Shown: piece by piece, positions 30,418 through 41,135 of the stretch
Layout: every line of letters starts with the position of its first letter
Position numbering within the stretch: the stretch's first letter is position 1
Assembly (NCBI GenBank): GCA_905221605.1
Contig: CAJNDS010000502.1
Coordinates: 348,501 to 412,500, forward strand
Direction of reading: 5' to 3'
Length of the DNA stretch: 64,000 nucleotides
From: Symbiodinium natans
Taxonomy: Eukaryota > Sar > Dinophyceae > Suessiales > Symbiodiniaceae
Notes under the pieces: model-generated
Databases searched by the model: none
Told to the model about the DNA's origin: nothing
The model's input: the letters and a program-made list of their open reading frames with translations, nothing else
Translations under genes and position numbers: made by a program

Positions 30418-30432
30418 AAGAGCGAGAGAGAG
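30348..30432 (+). repeat. (GA)n microsatellite
   Basis: Long GAGAGA run. ORFs in it (Arg/Glu on plus, Ser/Leu on minus) are artefacts. Confidence 0.95.
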
Positions 30433-30550
30433 TTTCTCGCTCTCTCATTGGTTCCTCTTTTTGTGATTTTATCGGAGCGATTTTCACTTTATTCCCAAAA
30501 TGTTTGTATGGGGAGGCGTGGCGTCCCAACAAACAAGTGCATTAGGAATC

Positions 30551-30821
30551 GGTTCTCTATAATTGGCAGGTTAATCGCCAAGATGGTCTGGTTGGCTGCC
30601 TGAGGATTTTGATGTTTTGATGTGCGAGGACACGTCTTTCTGTTGTGTTTAGCGTGGTCATGGCAGGTGGTCTTTAGTAGCACTTGAAATTCTAGCGATA
30701 CTCTGCATGGTGCATGGATCGGCTGTGATTGGCACGCTTCAACCTGTCAGTGTAGCCCTGTGCAACCGCAGGCAAGCATGGCGCTGAACCGCCGATCCCT
30801 GAGTCCCAAAGAGGCTGAAGA
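30551..30821 (+). repeat. Duplicated block, copy 2
   Basis: Second copy of 29630-29953, about 920 bases downstream, shorter by two internal deletions. Confidence 0.9.
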
Positions 30822-30876
30822 TTGAGCACATGAAGATGCTGGCACGAAGCACTCTTCTGCCAGGTGCAGCAACTAT

Positions 30877-31185
30877 ATGCGAGATGGATACATGCCCACC
30901 TACACCTCGGACCGTATATGGTCTCGCTCAACCAAAAGGCCGACAAAGTATAATTACTGCTTCACCCCAAAGCTTGCAACCTTGACGGCAGCGTCGCTGC
31001 AGGCATTAATGGAAGCGGCTACCGAGGAACTCCGTGCTCTCATTCGCAAAAGGCTGAGGCGCCCCCGTCCCAAAGTCTCAAATCAATGCGACCGATTTCT
31101 GCAGTTGCATCATGCTTGCTTGTCTAGGCACTGGATGGACGAGGAGTTAAAGCATTTTGGTCAGCGGAACAAGTTGCAGTCATAA
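30877..31185 (+). CDS. Hypothetical ORF, 102 codons
   Basis: ATG opens MRDGYMPTYTSDRIWS and runs through LATLTAASLQALMEAA then TEELRALIRKRLRRPR to a TAA. The middle could form a helix. No intron signal or family seen. It lies between repeats, so a retroelement fragment is possible. Confidence 0.35.
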   Translation: MRDGYMPTYTSDRIWSRSTKRPTKYNYCFTPKLATLTAASLQALMEAATEELRALIRKRLRRPRPKVSNQCDRFLQLHHACLSRHWMDEELKHFGQRNKLQS

Positions 31186-31388
31186 TTCATCCAATTGTCA
31201 CTGCGACTGCCAGTGAAACATTACAGCAAACCATGATGCCTGACATCCTGAGGAAGCCGCGATAATGAAGCGATCTCCTGCACGGGCGAGAAAGCGCGAC
31301 GCAGTGGAAAAAATGGGAAGAGCCCCTTGCATGGATCACCCCAAACCCAGCACCCTCAAGTCCAGACCCCCAAACAGCTGCGCCCATC

Positions 31389-32190
31389 CAGCCTTCACCT
31401 CTTCTAGGCCCTCTCAGCCTCCAGGCTTAACCTCCTATAGGGCCTCCAGGCTTAAGCTCCTTTAAAGCTTCTTTCAGGCCCCCGTGTAAGAAGCCCGCCC
31501 GAAAGCTCCAGACTTCACTTTGCATTCACCTCCTTTAGGCGCCCCACGAGCTCCAGGCTTAGGCCTCCCGAGAGGTCCAGGCTTCCCTCCTTTAGGCCCA
31601 GCGAGACGCGGGACTCCAGACTTCACCTCCTTTTAGCCTCCAAGGGCTGCTTTCTTCACCTCTGGCCCCCCGAGACCTCCAGGCTTCACCTCCTTTAGGG
31701 CCCCGAGAGCTGCAGGCTTCACCTCCTTTAGGCCTCTTTCGGGCCCCCGAGAGCCCCAGGCTTCACCTCCTTTAGGGCCCCCGAGAGCTCAAGGCTTCTC
31801 CGAAAAATATTCCTTGAAAAGTTTCAGGTTTCACCTCCTCTAAGCACCCCGAGAGCTCCAGGTTCCCCCTTCTCTAGGGACACCGGTAGCTCAAGTGAGT
31901 TTCAGGTTGCAAGTACTTTGGTGCCATCTGATAGTTCCCCGCTGTACCTTTTTTGATATACTTCAACAGTCGGAAGTTTCACCTGCTTGGCTTCCATGCG
32001 AGAGACCAGGTTTCACTTACATCGGCACGTTTCGAAGATGTTTATCTTGAGAGCTCCAGCCTTCACCTCCCTTAGAGCCCCCGAGAGCTTCAGGTTTCAC
32101 CTCCTTTAGAGCCTTGAGAACCCAGGCTTCATCTCCTTTAGCTTTTGGGCCCCATGCTTAGCTTCCTTTAAGCCTCCCCTGGACCTACTA
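31389..32190 (+). repeat. Degenerate ~36-base minisatellite
   Basis: Repeated CTTCACCTCCTTTAGG joined by GCCCCCGAGAGCTCCAGG. At least 15 units of uneven length; the most regular part is 31670-31800. Confidence 0.85.
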
Positions 32191-32241
32191 ACCTCCTCCA
32201 GGCCCTCAAATTGGTAATCGATCACATCCTCGGCTGAAAGC

Positions 32242-32640
32242 ATGAGCGTCGAAGCAAACGTGTTCCGTCAGCCCTTTCGCTCACAGCTTTATCAGCTAGA
32301 TTTCAATTTGCTCAGAGATACTGGATCATGGTCTTCGTCCCAAGGCAAGTCAAGAACAATTCCTCAATTGTTGGAACACTTCACAACTTGCTTCTGCGCA
32401 GGAAAGAAACGACCAAGACAAGTCCCAAAAAGCAGGCGCAGAACATCACTCGCAGCATGCAGGATGCAACGCGTTCCTGCTGGTCAGGCCCCAGAAAGCT
32501 GCATTTGCTGCACGCCGAGTTCAGTGGCACGGAACCTTGGCGACTCATCCAGCTTGCCACATCCTCAGACGCCGCTTCAGCGCTGCCCTTTACCACAAAA
32601 GAAACTTAAAAGAGAGTATGACCTAAGCATTAGGCATTGA
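32242..32640 (+). CDS. Hypothetical ORF, 132 codons
   Basis: ATG opens MSVEANVFRQPFRSQL. Another frame is open across the same bases, so coding status is unsure. Confidence 0.3.
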   Translation: MSVEANVFRQPFRSQLYQLDFNLLRDTGSWSSSQGKSRTIPQLLEHFTTCFCAGKKRPRQVPKSRRRTSLAACRMQRVPAGQAPESCICCTPSSVARNLGDSSSLPHPQTPLQRCPLPQKKLKREYDLSIRH

Positions 32641-32723
32641 AGACAGCCCAATCATCAGAGACCGCATACAAAGAACTACTGCGGGAGAACGAGAGGCGCG
32701 TTCCCGTGCATGCCAGACTCCAC

Positions 32724-32895
32724 TTCCAGTCAATCCTGTCTGCGTTGACAGGGAAATTAAGGAAGCCGCGAAGAAGCTTGGAAAGCCACCGTCCCAAGCT
32801 CATCCTCCAGGTCTACTCCAAGATAGCATTGCACTAGCTCTGCAGCCTCAGGCAAAACGTGAGCTGGCAAGATCTGGGAATGTAAGACCCAAGTG
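32724..32895 (+). CDS. Coding-like segment, no start seen
   Basis: Reads DREIKEAAKKLGKPPS, QAHPPGLLQDSIALAL, QPQAKRELARSGNV. Helical and protein-like, more convincing than the overlapping ORF in the other frame. Probably the remains of a longer gene. Confidence 0.35.
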
Positions 32896-33036
32896 GCGCC
32901 ATAGTTTCACCTGGCCGATGTCTTCCTAGTGGCTTTTTCAAGGGCTGTCTTGAGTGGCGCCATTTCATATTGTGTTGGCGCCATCTTGATATCTTTCTAT
33001 ATATACATGTATGCATTCACGTATGCAAATAAATAA

Positions 33037-33124
<88 letters not shown>

Positions 33125-33125
33125 G
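33037..33125 (+). repeat. (ATACAT)n microsatellite
   Basis: About 15 perfect hexamers. Confidence 0.97.
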
Positions 33126-33794
33126 TTTTTAAATCTCTATCAGCGCCTTCTCTTTTTCTCGTGAACCACTTGAAGTGTTCACATGAACTGTTTGCATGCA
33201 TGCCTAACATAAACAATGTCTTTTCTTTTCATGAAGTTCTTCCGAGGTAAGCAGATCTATCCCCAAAGTATTATGTTAAATTGTTCAGGTGCCTTCTGGT
33301 GTAGATGGGGACCCATTTTTTGGAAGCTCCGTCGTAATCCTTATACTTAAAATTCCACGCAAAATGTGCACTTCACTTACGCAAGTAGGCGCCTAGATGA
33401 ATGCCGAAGCTTTGAGGTATCTTAACGAGTTTTTTGCTATACGTACCTACATCTGCCTTGCGTGGTAGCTGCTATGACATAGGAGGAGCTCCATCTCTGG
33501 GTCAAAACATGTGAAAGCTTTTGCGGCTTGCGGGCCACATACTGCTGAGGGGTTTGGGGCAAAGGGTGTGCGATTCTACAAGCAAGACGTTGAGGATACA
33601 GGGCTCAGGACCTCATGTGGCTCCGCAGCCCCTTTTTGGGGTAGTCTTTTGAGGTTCGGGTTAGGGTTTGCAGGGTCTCGGGTTGAGGATACAGGGCTTC
33701 TTGGGCTTCTCTTCTGTGGGTTTCGGGGTGGGCGTTAGAGGCAAGCCCCCCCCGGCAGCCTACGGGGCTTCAAGGGTTTTCGGGCTTAGTAACC

Positions 33795-33915
33795 CGAAAC
33801 CCTAAACCCTAAACCTAAACCCTAAACCCTAAACCCTAAACCCTAAACCCTAAACCCTAAACCCTAAACCCTAAACCCTAAACCCTAAACCCTAAACCCT
33901 AAACCCTAAACCCTA
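33795..33915 (+). repeat. (CCCTAAA)n array
   Basis: About 16 units ending at the CCCTAG acceptor of the next exon. Confidence 0.97.
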
Positions 33916-33916
33916 G

Positions 33917-34089
33917 ACAGCCGGGCCGACCTCTGCAAGGAGCGCCGAGATGGTGCCGAGATGCTTCAAAGTTTTGGGATGACGGGGGGATCCAGGCCTT
34001 TCTCTTTCCTGGCAGCTTTTGGACGAGAATCAAAGCATAAGACCGCCAAGCCTAATTGGCTTTCAGGGTGTAGCGTGCTCTGGGCATAA
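33917..34089 (+). CDS. Candidate terminal exon with TAA stop
   Basis: The acceptor CCCTAG is formed from the telomeric repeat itself. The frame reads DSRADLCKERRDGAEM, LQSFGMTGGSRPFSFL, AAFGRESKHKTAKPNW, LSGCSVLWA and TAA. Confidence 0.5.
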
Positions 34090-34561
34090 AGACCGACCTG
34101 AAGCCCTAAACCCTAGCCCTAAACCCCAAACCCTGAACCTAAAACCCAAACCCCACACCCTGGACCCGATTAACGCTCGGGGCATTTGGGGTGTTTAGGG
34201 TTTCCGAGTTTCGGGCTTGTGGTTTTGAATGGCTTGTGGGGCTTAGGGTTTAGGGTGCTCAATGGTTTGTGGATGTCGGGTTTTTCAGTAAGGTTGATGG
34301 TGTCCATAGGCTTTTGGGCTGATAGGGTTTAGAGGACCTGTGGGGCGTATACTAGTTCCTGCGTACCTAGATACACACACATATGTGTACATATATATAT
34401 ATATACATGCACCTAAATTCTAAACCCTGAACCCTAAAGGGCCCACGGGCTTCGCATGTGCTACAAGCCTGAAACCCAGCTAGGATAGGGTCTAGGGTTT
34501 CGGGTGACCTCCCCAAGCCCTACAACCCTTACACGCACAGCCGCTAGAAGCTTCACTGTCC

Positions 34562-34756
34562 ATGAATTGCTGCCATCCATCTGCAGATTTGATTCAGTCA
34601 GATTTGTTCAGTTCCCTGAAGTATTCTTCGCGGATGCAGATGGCATCCTCTTACTTTCTTGACATCGACAGGCCTTCCCCCGCAGAACCGAAAATACCCG
34701 TTCTGACTAAACTGGGCACTATAGTAACCTTCGGCCATCCGGAACTGCGTTACTAG
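34562..34756 (+). CDS. Hypothetical ORF, 64 codons
   Basis: ATG opens MNCCHPSADLIQSDLF and includes PSPAEPKIPVLTKLGT then IVTFGHPELRY and TAG. Another frame opens right after (34759-35223, GTG start, 154 codons: VVDGASESKHHHTSVA). These may be adjacent exons or a frameshifted remnant. Confidence 0.35.
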   Translation: MNCCHPSADLIQSDLFSSLKYSSRMQMASSYFLDIDRPSPAEPKIPVLTKLGTIVTFGHPELRY

Positions 34757-35351
34757 GAGTGGTGGACGGCGCTTCGGAGTCTAAGCACCATCATACTTCA
34801 GTAGCTCTTTTGCGATATCCAGTGGGCTTGTTCGGGTGTATTTCTGCCGATCCTGAGGTGCTTCCTACGCAAAAATATCTAAGCCCGGAACCCTGCACCT
34901 CAAACGCCTCCTATGAGGACGACCTCCAGCATATACTTCTGACGAAATCACTTCCCCAGTCATTTTACCCCAAACCCCAAATGTCCAAAAGCCATTGGAA
35001 AGACAGTCCTGTCCCCCGACGCTGCCTGAGCTGCCTGTCTTTCACGCGCCTGCGTGGGTGCGAAATCGCAGGCACGGCAGCCAATGTCTCCAGATTCAGC
35101 AAGCCCCGAGAGTGGGGAACCCACGGTAACCGTCCTGGGTTCCTTCATGCCGAACCGCACCGGGGAGCTCTGACTATAATTCTTACACGAGCTCTTCGGG
35201 AATTAGGGCATCAGGGCCCCTAAACCCCAAACCCTAAACCCTTTTCGTATTGGGGAGCATAAGGTACCTCGTTCCTTGTTTTGGGGAGAAAGGCACAAGT
35301 GCCTGTCCTAGCTGAAACAAGACCTTCTCCCCCCGCTTCACATCCAACTCT

Positions 35352-35386
35352 CGGTTTAGGGTTTAGGGTTTAGGGTTTAGGGTTTA
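35352..35386 (+). repeat. Short TTTAGGG array absent from the paralogous copy
   Basis: Five units lie after CACATCCAACTCTC. The paralogous position near 37380 has CACATCCAACTCTGGATG with no array. Confidence 0.8.
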
Positions 35387-36384
35387 TGTCCAGCTGGCCC
35401 TGAGAGACTTAATTTGAAGGCTCATTGGTAGAAGTAGGGTGAAAGATACACGTAACCCCAACTATAGCCGATCATAAGCCTTCCCGCGAGGCTTTCGGGC
35501 CTTCAAACCCCAAACCCTGAAGCCCCCAACACCCTGGCTTAGGGTTTACGCACCCCTAAACCCTATCAGCCCCTAAAACCCAAGCCCCTAAACCGGAAAC
35601 CCCCCCCGACTTCCGGTTCCTCGGCCCTTAGAATCCCTGAAAGCTGATTTTGAAGGAAGTTGGAGTCTAGGGTTTAGAGAGTTCTCCCAGACACTTAAAC
35701 CTTCAACACTGAATCTCCCCGTATGGTGTGGATGCATCTGGGGCATTGCGCTTGGACTATCGGCCACCTGCACTGCGAGCCCAACGAAACGGCTGCAGCA
35801 GCAGATGGACCGCAGTGGCGTGGTTCTTCTCTGCCTCTGAGAGGCTAAGCCCTAAACCCCAAAACCCAAAGCTCAAAGGGTCCTAAACCCTAGACCGCAT
35901 GCAGAGAAGACGCCACCGACTTGCACCTGTGTCTGTGCTACCCCATGAGAGGATGCCTTATGGAGCTCGTGGTTTGGGTTTAGCGTTTTGGGCTTTGTCG
36001 TGTTAGGACTTTAGGGCTCTTGGGGTTTAGGTGTTGGGGCTTCGGGTGGGGGTTCAGGACTTTGGTGCGTCCTGGGGCTGTTTGGTGCCTCAGGGTTTTG
36101 GGGTTTCGTCTTTTTTGGGCTTTGAAGTTTGGGGTTTTTGGTGTTGTGTGGTTTTGGGGTTTGGAGTTGCAGGCGATTTGGGGTAAGGGCTTGGGGTTGA
36201 GTAGGTTTCGGGGCCTGGCGTTTGGGGCTAATAAAAGTCAGCACTCTATAGCTCAAACCCTAAAACCCTAAGTACACCATGCCTCTGCATCAAGCCCATG
36301 ATAGTCTTGCTTAAGCCAAGCTTTGTCGACAGCAACGCAGCCCCCTGGTCCCTAGCAGCTACTGCCTTGGTAGCAGGTGTCCAG

Positions 36385-36526
36385 GTTTACTTGAAGGTTC
36401 AGGGTACTTATTCACCAATTTTAACTGTACATATAACCCAGAGTTGTAGCCATATTGGGGCACTTAAGGGGTTTATCAGTGGCTTTTAAGTGCAGTTCTA
36501 ATTGGTTCATAAGTACCCTGAACCCT
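36385..36526. mobile_element. MITE-like element, family 2
   Basis: The left end GGTTCAGGGTACTTATTCAC and right end ATAAGTACCCTGAACCCTC pair, with inner CCAATT/AATTGG. A relative lies at 43909-44012. Confidence 0.7.
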
Positions 36527-36789
36527 CGAAGTACAGTGGATGCCGTAAAGTTGGAATGGAGCGGGGCAGGGGGGGGAATGGGGGGGTGGGCCCTGGCTCG
36601 GGGGGCTTCCGTACCCGTAGCACTTAAAGACTCCCTTTGCCGGGGCATCAATTCTGGCAGCAGGTGAGGGGCTTAGGATTCAGGGTTTGGGGTTCAGGGT
36701 TCACGGTCTGGGGTGGATCGGATTAGGGCATAGCAGCATCCGCAGTTTCGGCGCTGTAGTGTAGGCGGGTCGTCCTCAAACACTTCTAG

Positions 36790-36863
36790 CGGTTGTGGTG
36801 TGGAGGATCGGGTGGAACAGCTCCTGAAGACAGCCTCAGCCTGCCTTTTGTCCAGGCTGGCAG
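36790..36863 (+). CDS. Exon a of the triplicated module, intact copy
   Basis: After CTTCTAG the frame reads GCGVEDRVEQLLKTAS then ACLLSRLA and ends in phase 1 at a consensus donor GGCAG|GTGAGT. Exon b follows after a 66-base intron in matching phase. Copies at 38489 and 39928 keep EDR/KDR and LLKTASACL but are damaged. Product unknown. Confidence 0.65.
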
Positions 36864-36929
36864 GTGAGTGATATTTTGCGTTTCTTTTTCCTCGATTCAT
36901 CTTAGAATCTCTTCCTTGCTGCAATTTAG

Positions 36930-37012
36930 CTGCAAAGGATGTGACGAGCCGCTGGGATTGCGCAGACTGCCTGAACGCGCCCAGCGTGCCGAGCTCACAG
37001 CTCCGGCCTGAG
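36930..37012 (+). CDS. Exon b of the triplicated module, intact copy
   Basis: The acceptor tract CTTGCTGCAATTTAG precedes it. In the phase left by exon a the frame reads AAKDVTSRWDCADCLN then APSVPSSQLRPEV, ending at CTGAG|GTCGAA. The WDCADC pair could bind metal, but two cysteines are not enough to say. A second frame is also open. Confidence 0.6.
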
Positions 37013-37774
37013 GTCGAAAAAAAAAACCCAAAAAAACAAAAAAAGAGACGCCGTGCCTGCTAGAGAAGGAGGCACTGCAGTCAGCAAGACCCCGAAAGTA
37101 GGGGAACCCAGTGGTAACTCCTCCTGGGTTCTCTGGAGCCAAACCGAACCAAAGCAGGGAGCCCCGATTATAAATTCTTACACGAGCTCTTAGGGAATCA
37201 GGGAATCAAGGTCCCTGCATAACTGTTGTTATGTACAAGGTACCTCGTTTCCTGCAATAAGGGGGCGTTGTGTTAGACCTATGCTCTCAAAATTTGGGAA
37301 CCACCTCTGAGAACAATCCGGTTGTAACAGGTACCGGCCCTACCTGAAAGGACCCCCTCCCCCCAACTCACATCCAACTCTGGATGTTTGAGCTAGTTAG
37401 AAGTATTGTTGTAAGTAGGGCTAACAGTAGCCTTAATACAGATACACATACCCCGAACTATAGCCATGAGCCTTCCCGAAACCCTTTCCTTTGTTTAGAG
37501 CCGTCAATGTCAAAGCCCAAACCCTGAAACCCTAAAGCCCTGCTTGATCCCCAAAACCCAAACCGCTCAGCCCCAGGCCCTGAAACTCGAAACCCCCTCA
37601 ACTTCGCTTGCGCATTGGATGGCATCAGCTCCTCAGCCCTTCAGAAGCCCCTCAAAGCTGACAATGAATTTGGAGCTACTAGGGTTTAGAGTTCTCCTAG
37701 ACACGTAAAGCTTCAAGATTGAATCTCCCCATGTTGGTTTGGATGCATTTCGGGGCATTGCGCTTGGATTATCG

Positions 37775-37867
37775 GCCACCTGCGCTGCGAGCCCAACGAA
37801 ACGGCTGCAGCAGCAGATGGACCGCAGTGGCGTTGCCTTCTTTGCCTCTGAGGAGCTTGAGCCCTAA
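37775..37867 (+). CDS. Block P coding-like segment, copy 2 of 3
   Basis: Reads ATCAASPTKRLQQQMD then RSGVAFFASEELEP and TAA. Copies at about 35763 (ATCTASPTKRLQQQMD) and 39307 (ASCAASPRKRLQQQME) conserve the protein sequence, then diverge. Confidence 0.45.
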   Translation, partial: ATCAASPTKRLQQQMDRSGVAFFASEELEP

Positions 37868-38488
37868 ACTCCAGAACACCCAACACCCGAAGGGTTCAGG
37901 CCGAGGCCCCTGAACCCCAAGCCGCATGCAGAGAAGACACCAGAGAGTTGAGCCTGTGTCTTTGCGAAGCAAAGCGCTGTGTATGAGAGGTTGCCTGAGG
38001 GAGCTCGTGTTTTTGGAGTTTAGGCATTGGTTTCGGGAGTTTTTCGGTTTTGGGTGGGCTTAGTAGACTTCAAGGGGGTTCAGGGTTTTAGGGTTTTGGG
38101 GCTTCGTCTTTGGGCAGTGTGGAACGGATGGCGGACTGTCCCGAGCCGCTGCTGCCTTGGCAGCAGGTCGGGTGCAGGAGATTGGATAACGGTGGGTGCC
38201 ACAGATGTAAATTGAGTGGGAGGGAAGGGGGGTGGCCTCGGGGCTGTAGTACCCATAACCCTATGGCCCTAAGCCATATCGGGTGCTTGGGAGGTTTAGA
38301 GGGTCGTCAGGTTGCTACCACACGGCTCCTTTTACAGGGGCGTCAATTCTGGTGGCAGGTTGAGGGGGTTAGGGTTCGGTTTGGGGTTCAGGGTTTGCGG
38401 TCCGGGGTGATTCGGATAGAGGGCATAGCAGCATTCGCAGTTTCGGCGCGGTAGTGTAGGCGGGATCATGCCCCTCAAAAGCTTCTAG

Positions 38489-38717
38489 CGGCCGTCGTGT
38501 GAAGGATCGGGTGGAATGGCTCCTGAAGACAGCCTCAGCCTGCCTTTGTCCAGGCTGGCGGGCGAATGATATTTTGCATTTCTTTTTCCTCGCTTTATCT
38601 TTTCCTTGCTGCATTTCTCGTAGCTGCAAAGGATGTGATGAACCGCTGGGATTGTGCAGATTGCCTGAACGTACCCAGCGTCGGCCTCGTGCTGAGCTCA
38701 CAGCTCCAGCCTGACTG
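38489..38717 (+). pseudogene. Second copy of the two-exon module, frameshifted
   Basis: Exon a (38489-38561) reads GRRVKDRVEWLLKTAS then loses one T against copy 1, shifting frame. Its GTGAGT donor is changed to GCGAAT. Exon b (38624-38717) reads AKDVMNRWDCADCLNV and reaches TGA. Confidence 0.5.
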
Positions 38718-38896
38718 AGGCTGCAAAAAAACAACAAAAACAACAAAAAAAAACAACAACAAAAAAGACGCCGTGCCTGCTAGAGACAGGCGCTGCAGTC
38801 AGCAAAACCCGTTGGAAGAAGCTTGTGGCGGGTTCTGCTTTAGCCGAACCAGGCAGGGAGCCCTGACTATACTCCTTACACCACCCGTTAAGAGAG

Positions 38897-38988
38897 GTTT
38901 AGGGTTTAGGGTTTAGGGTTTAGGGTTTAGGGTTTAGGGTTTAGGGTTTAGGGTTTAGGGTTTAGGGTTTAGGGTTTAGGGTTTAGGG
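38897..38988 (+). repeat. TTTAGGG array specific to duplication copy 3
   Basis: Thirteen units. Copies 1 and 2 have only AATTAGGG/CTTAGGGAATCAGGG at this place. Confidence 0.9.
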
Positions 38989-39927
38989 CCTTTGAGGGAT
39001 TCCCGCGAAGTGGCGGAGTGTAAGGTACCTCGTTCCGAGTTTGGGTCTACAAGGCTTCCCACGAGGCGTGCCTTTGCTTAGGGCCTTCTCAACCCCCAAA
39101 CCCTGAAACCCTAAAGCCCTGGCTTAGGGTTTACGGACCCCCCAAACTCTGCTAAACCCTGTAAACCCCGAACGCTCAGACCCTAAACCCTAAACCCGAA
39201 ATGCCGTCGACTTCGTGTGCGCTGCAGGGTTACCCTAGACACTTAAACCTTCATTGAATCTACCCATATGGTTTGGAGGCCGTTGGGGTCTTGCGCTTGG
39301 ATTATCGGCCAGTTGTGCTGCGAGCCCAAGGAAACGGCTGCAGCAGCAGATGGAGCACAGTGGCACAGTGGCATTGTCTTCTTTGTCTCTGAGAGGCTAA
39401 GCCTTAAACCCCAAAACCCAAAGCTCAAAGGGTCCTAAACCCTAAACCCGCATGCAGAGACACCAACGACTTGCGCCTGTGTCTTTGCGAAGCAAAGTGC
39501 TCCCCATGAGAGGATGCCTCATATGGAGCTCGTGGTTTTGGGCTTTGGGATTTTGGAGCATTAGGGACTTTGGGGCTTTAGGGATTTGGGGGTTGGGGTT
39601 GGGGGGTTCAGGATTTTCTGAGTTAATGGGCTTGAAGGTCTTGGGTTTGAGGGCCTGGGTTTGGGGTTGCGTCCTTGTGGGCACATGACCCTGTAACCCA
39701 AAAACGCTAGATAAACTCAATACACCCTGTAAACCCTGGAGCCAAACCCTATAAGCCCTGGGCCAAATCAGGTGCTGGGGAGGTTGTGGTGGCAGGTTGA
39801 GGGGGTTAGGGTTCAGAGTTTGGGTTTCAGGGTTTGCGGTCCGGAGTGGTTCGGATTGAGGGCATAGCAGCATCCGCCGTTTCGGCGCTGCAATGTAGGG
39901 GTGATCATGATCCTCAAAAACTTCTAG

Positions 39928-39995
39928 TGGCCGTCGTGCGGAGGATCGGGCGGAAAAGCTCCTGAAGACAGCCTCAGCCTGCCTTTCTTGTGATT
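39928..39995 (+). pseudogene. Third copy of exon a, truncated
   Basis: Reads GRRAEDRAEKLLKTAS then ACLSCD and TAG. The donor and most of the short intron are missing, and the following exon b copy is one base shorter. Confidence 0.5.
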
Positions 39996-40146
39996 AGCGT
40001 CGCTTCATTTCTCGTGGTTGCAGAGGATGGAGGAACAGCTGGGATTGTGCAGATTGCCTGAGCATGCCCAAAGTTGGCCTCGTCCTCTTGCAAGTGGGCT
40101 CCAGACAAGCAAATCCTCGGTGCTGAGCTGACAGCTCCAGTTGCTT

Positions 40147-40400
40147 GACCGAGGTTGCGGGAGAGAGTACACGCTGAAAACTCTTCGAGACCCGCCACGC
40201 CTACATCTGGGCCCATGCCCCGGTGGGCGACGATCCGACCCCCACTTTAACGCGGGCCGGCTGTTTGAATCTATTTCTCCTGCCCATCAGAGGGCTGAGT
40301 TTTTGGCCAAGGCTGCTCGTGCTCGCTTGCAAGGAATGCGCTTCGCGCCGCAAGGCGCAAAGAAAGACCTGCAAGAAAAAGTACCTAAACCCTCTCCCAA
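40147..40400 (+). CDS. Hypothetical coding segment
   Basis: Within a frame open from 40141 to 40488 the first part is protein-like: TLKTLRDPPRLHLGPC, FNAGRLFESISPAHQR, AEFLAKAARARLQGMR. CGCTTGCAAGGAATGCGCT recurs at 40754, so a partial duplication is present. Edges unknown. Confidence 0.35.
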
Positions 40401-41088
40401 GAGCCCAAACAGACTATCACACACAAAGTTACACTTCGGTTTCCTTTTTTGCCGATTGTTTTTTGAGAATGTGCATTTCCCAACATAAGGGTGCCCCATT
40501 TACACTCCAAATACAATAGAATCCCTGAAAGGGACCCCCAAAAAAGGTACCCCCTATTTTCGCAAATTCCCAATTCCATAGTATTAGATTTTGCTAAAGC
40601 CTATTCAAGCGATTGAAGATTTTTGATCTTGTCCGATTCTATTACTAGTTGCTTACGATGATTGGTATTGGAAATGATGTCGGATGTATCTGAGATTTAG
40701 ATCATAATTTCGTGATGAAAATAATGTTCTACACCAATCATTTTTGGGTTTAGGATCTCGCTTGCAAGGAATGCGCTGCGCGCTGCAAAGTCCATCGTGG
40801 CAAAACTTTTGCTGCATGTGCATAGTTTGTCACAAGCCACAATGCCGGGACACAACGCTTAAAACTGGCTCAAGACCGGTTAGAGAACTTCATGTTGATG
40901 TTGTCCATTCGAGGGCCTTCTTGCAGCACCGAATGCTCCTTTCACAAGCCGCATGCGCGCAAAGCAAAACCCACCCCACTTGCGCTAAGCTGGATCTTGC
41001 ATTGCTGAGCCCTCTGGTGAAACGACCTCAAAATTAGCATGAGGAGCGCTTTTGTTTCAAGTCACTTGGGCTTTGGTCGTTTGCGGCC

Positions 41089-41135
41089 ATGGCGGTGCTT
41101 TCTGAGGCTCCACGCTCCGATGCGTGGAGCTCAGG
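41089..41135 (+). CDS. Weak candidate first exon
   Basis: ATG opens MAVLSEAPRSDAWSS with a donor at GCTCAG|GTCATG. TTTAGGG-like sequence follows about 20 bases later. Confidence 0.3.

Larger units (their letters stand above)
29131..33790 (+). other. Island nearly free of telomeric repeats
   Basis: About 4.7 kb with almost no TTTAGGG or CCCTAAA. It holds a duplicated block, an inverted-repeat element, minisatellites and several medium ORFs whose frames overlap, which suggests decayed genes or retroelement remnants. The opening at 29281-29508 (MAWMLLEACVRTVRKP) is one such ORF. Confidence 0.6.
35100..40230 (+). repeat. Three-copy tandem segmental duplication
   Basis: Three blocks recur in the same order: R at ~35100, 37085 and 38800; P at 35714, 37725 and 39258; Q at 36683, 38380 and 39818. 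Units of about 2.0, 1.7 and 1.4 kb have diverged by indels and by gain or loss of TTTAGGG arrays. Confidence 0.9.

Noticed and set aside
36694-38746. Minus-strand ORFs (for example 125 codons at 38369-38746)
   Set aside because: They overlap the plus-strand two-exon module, whose splice sites and matching phase are better supported.
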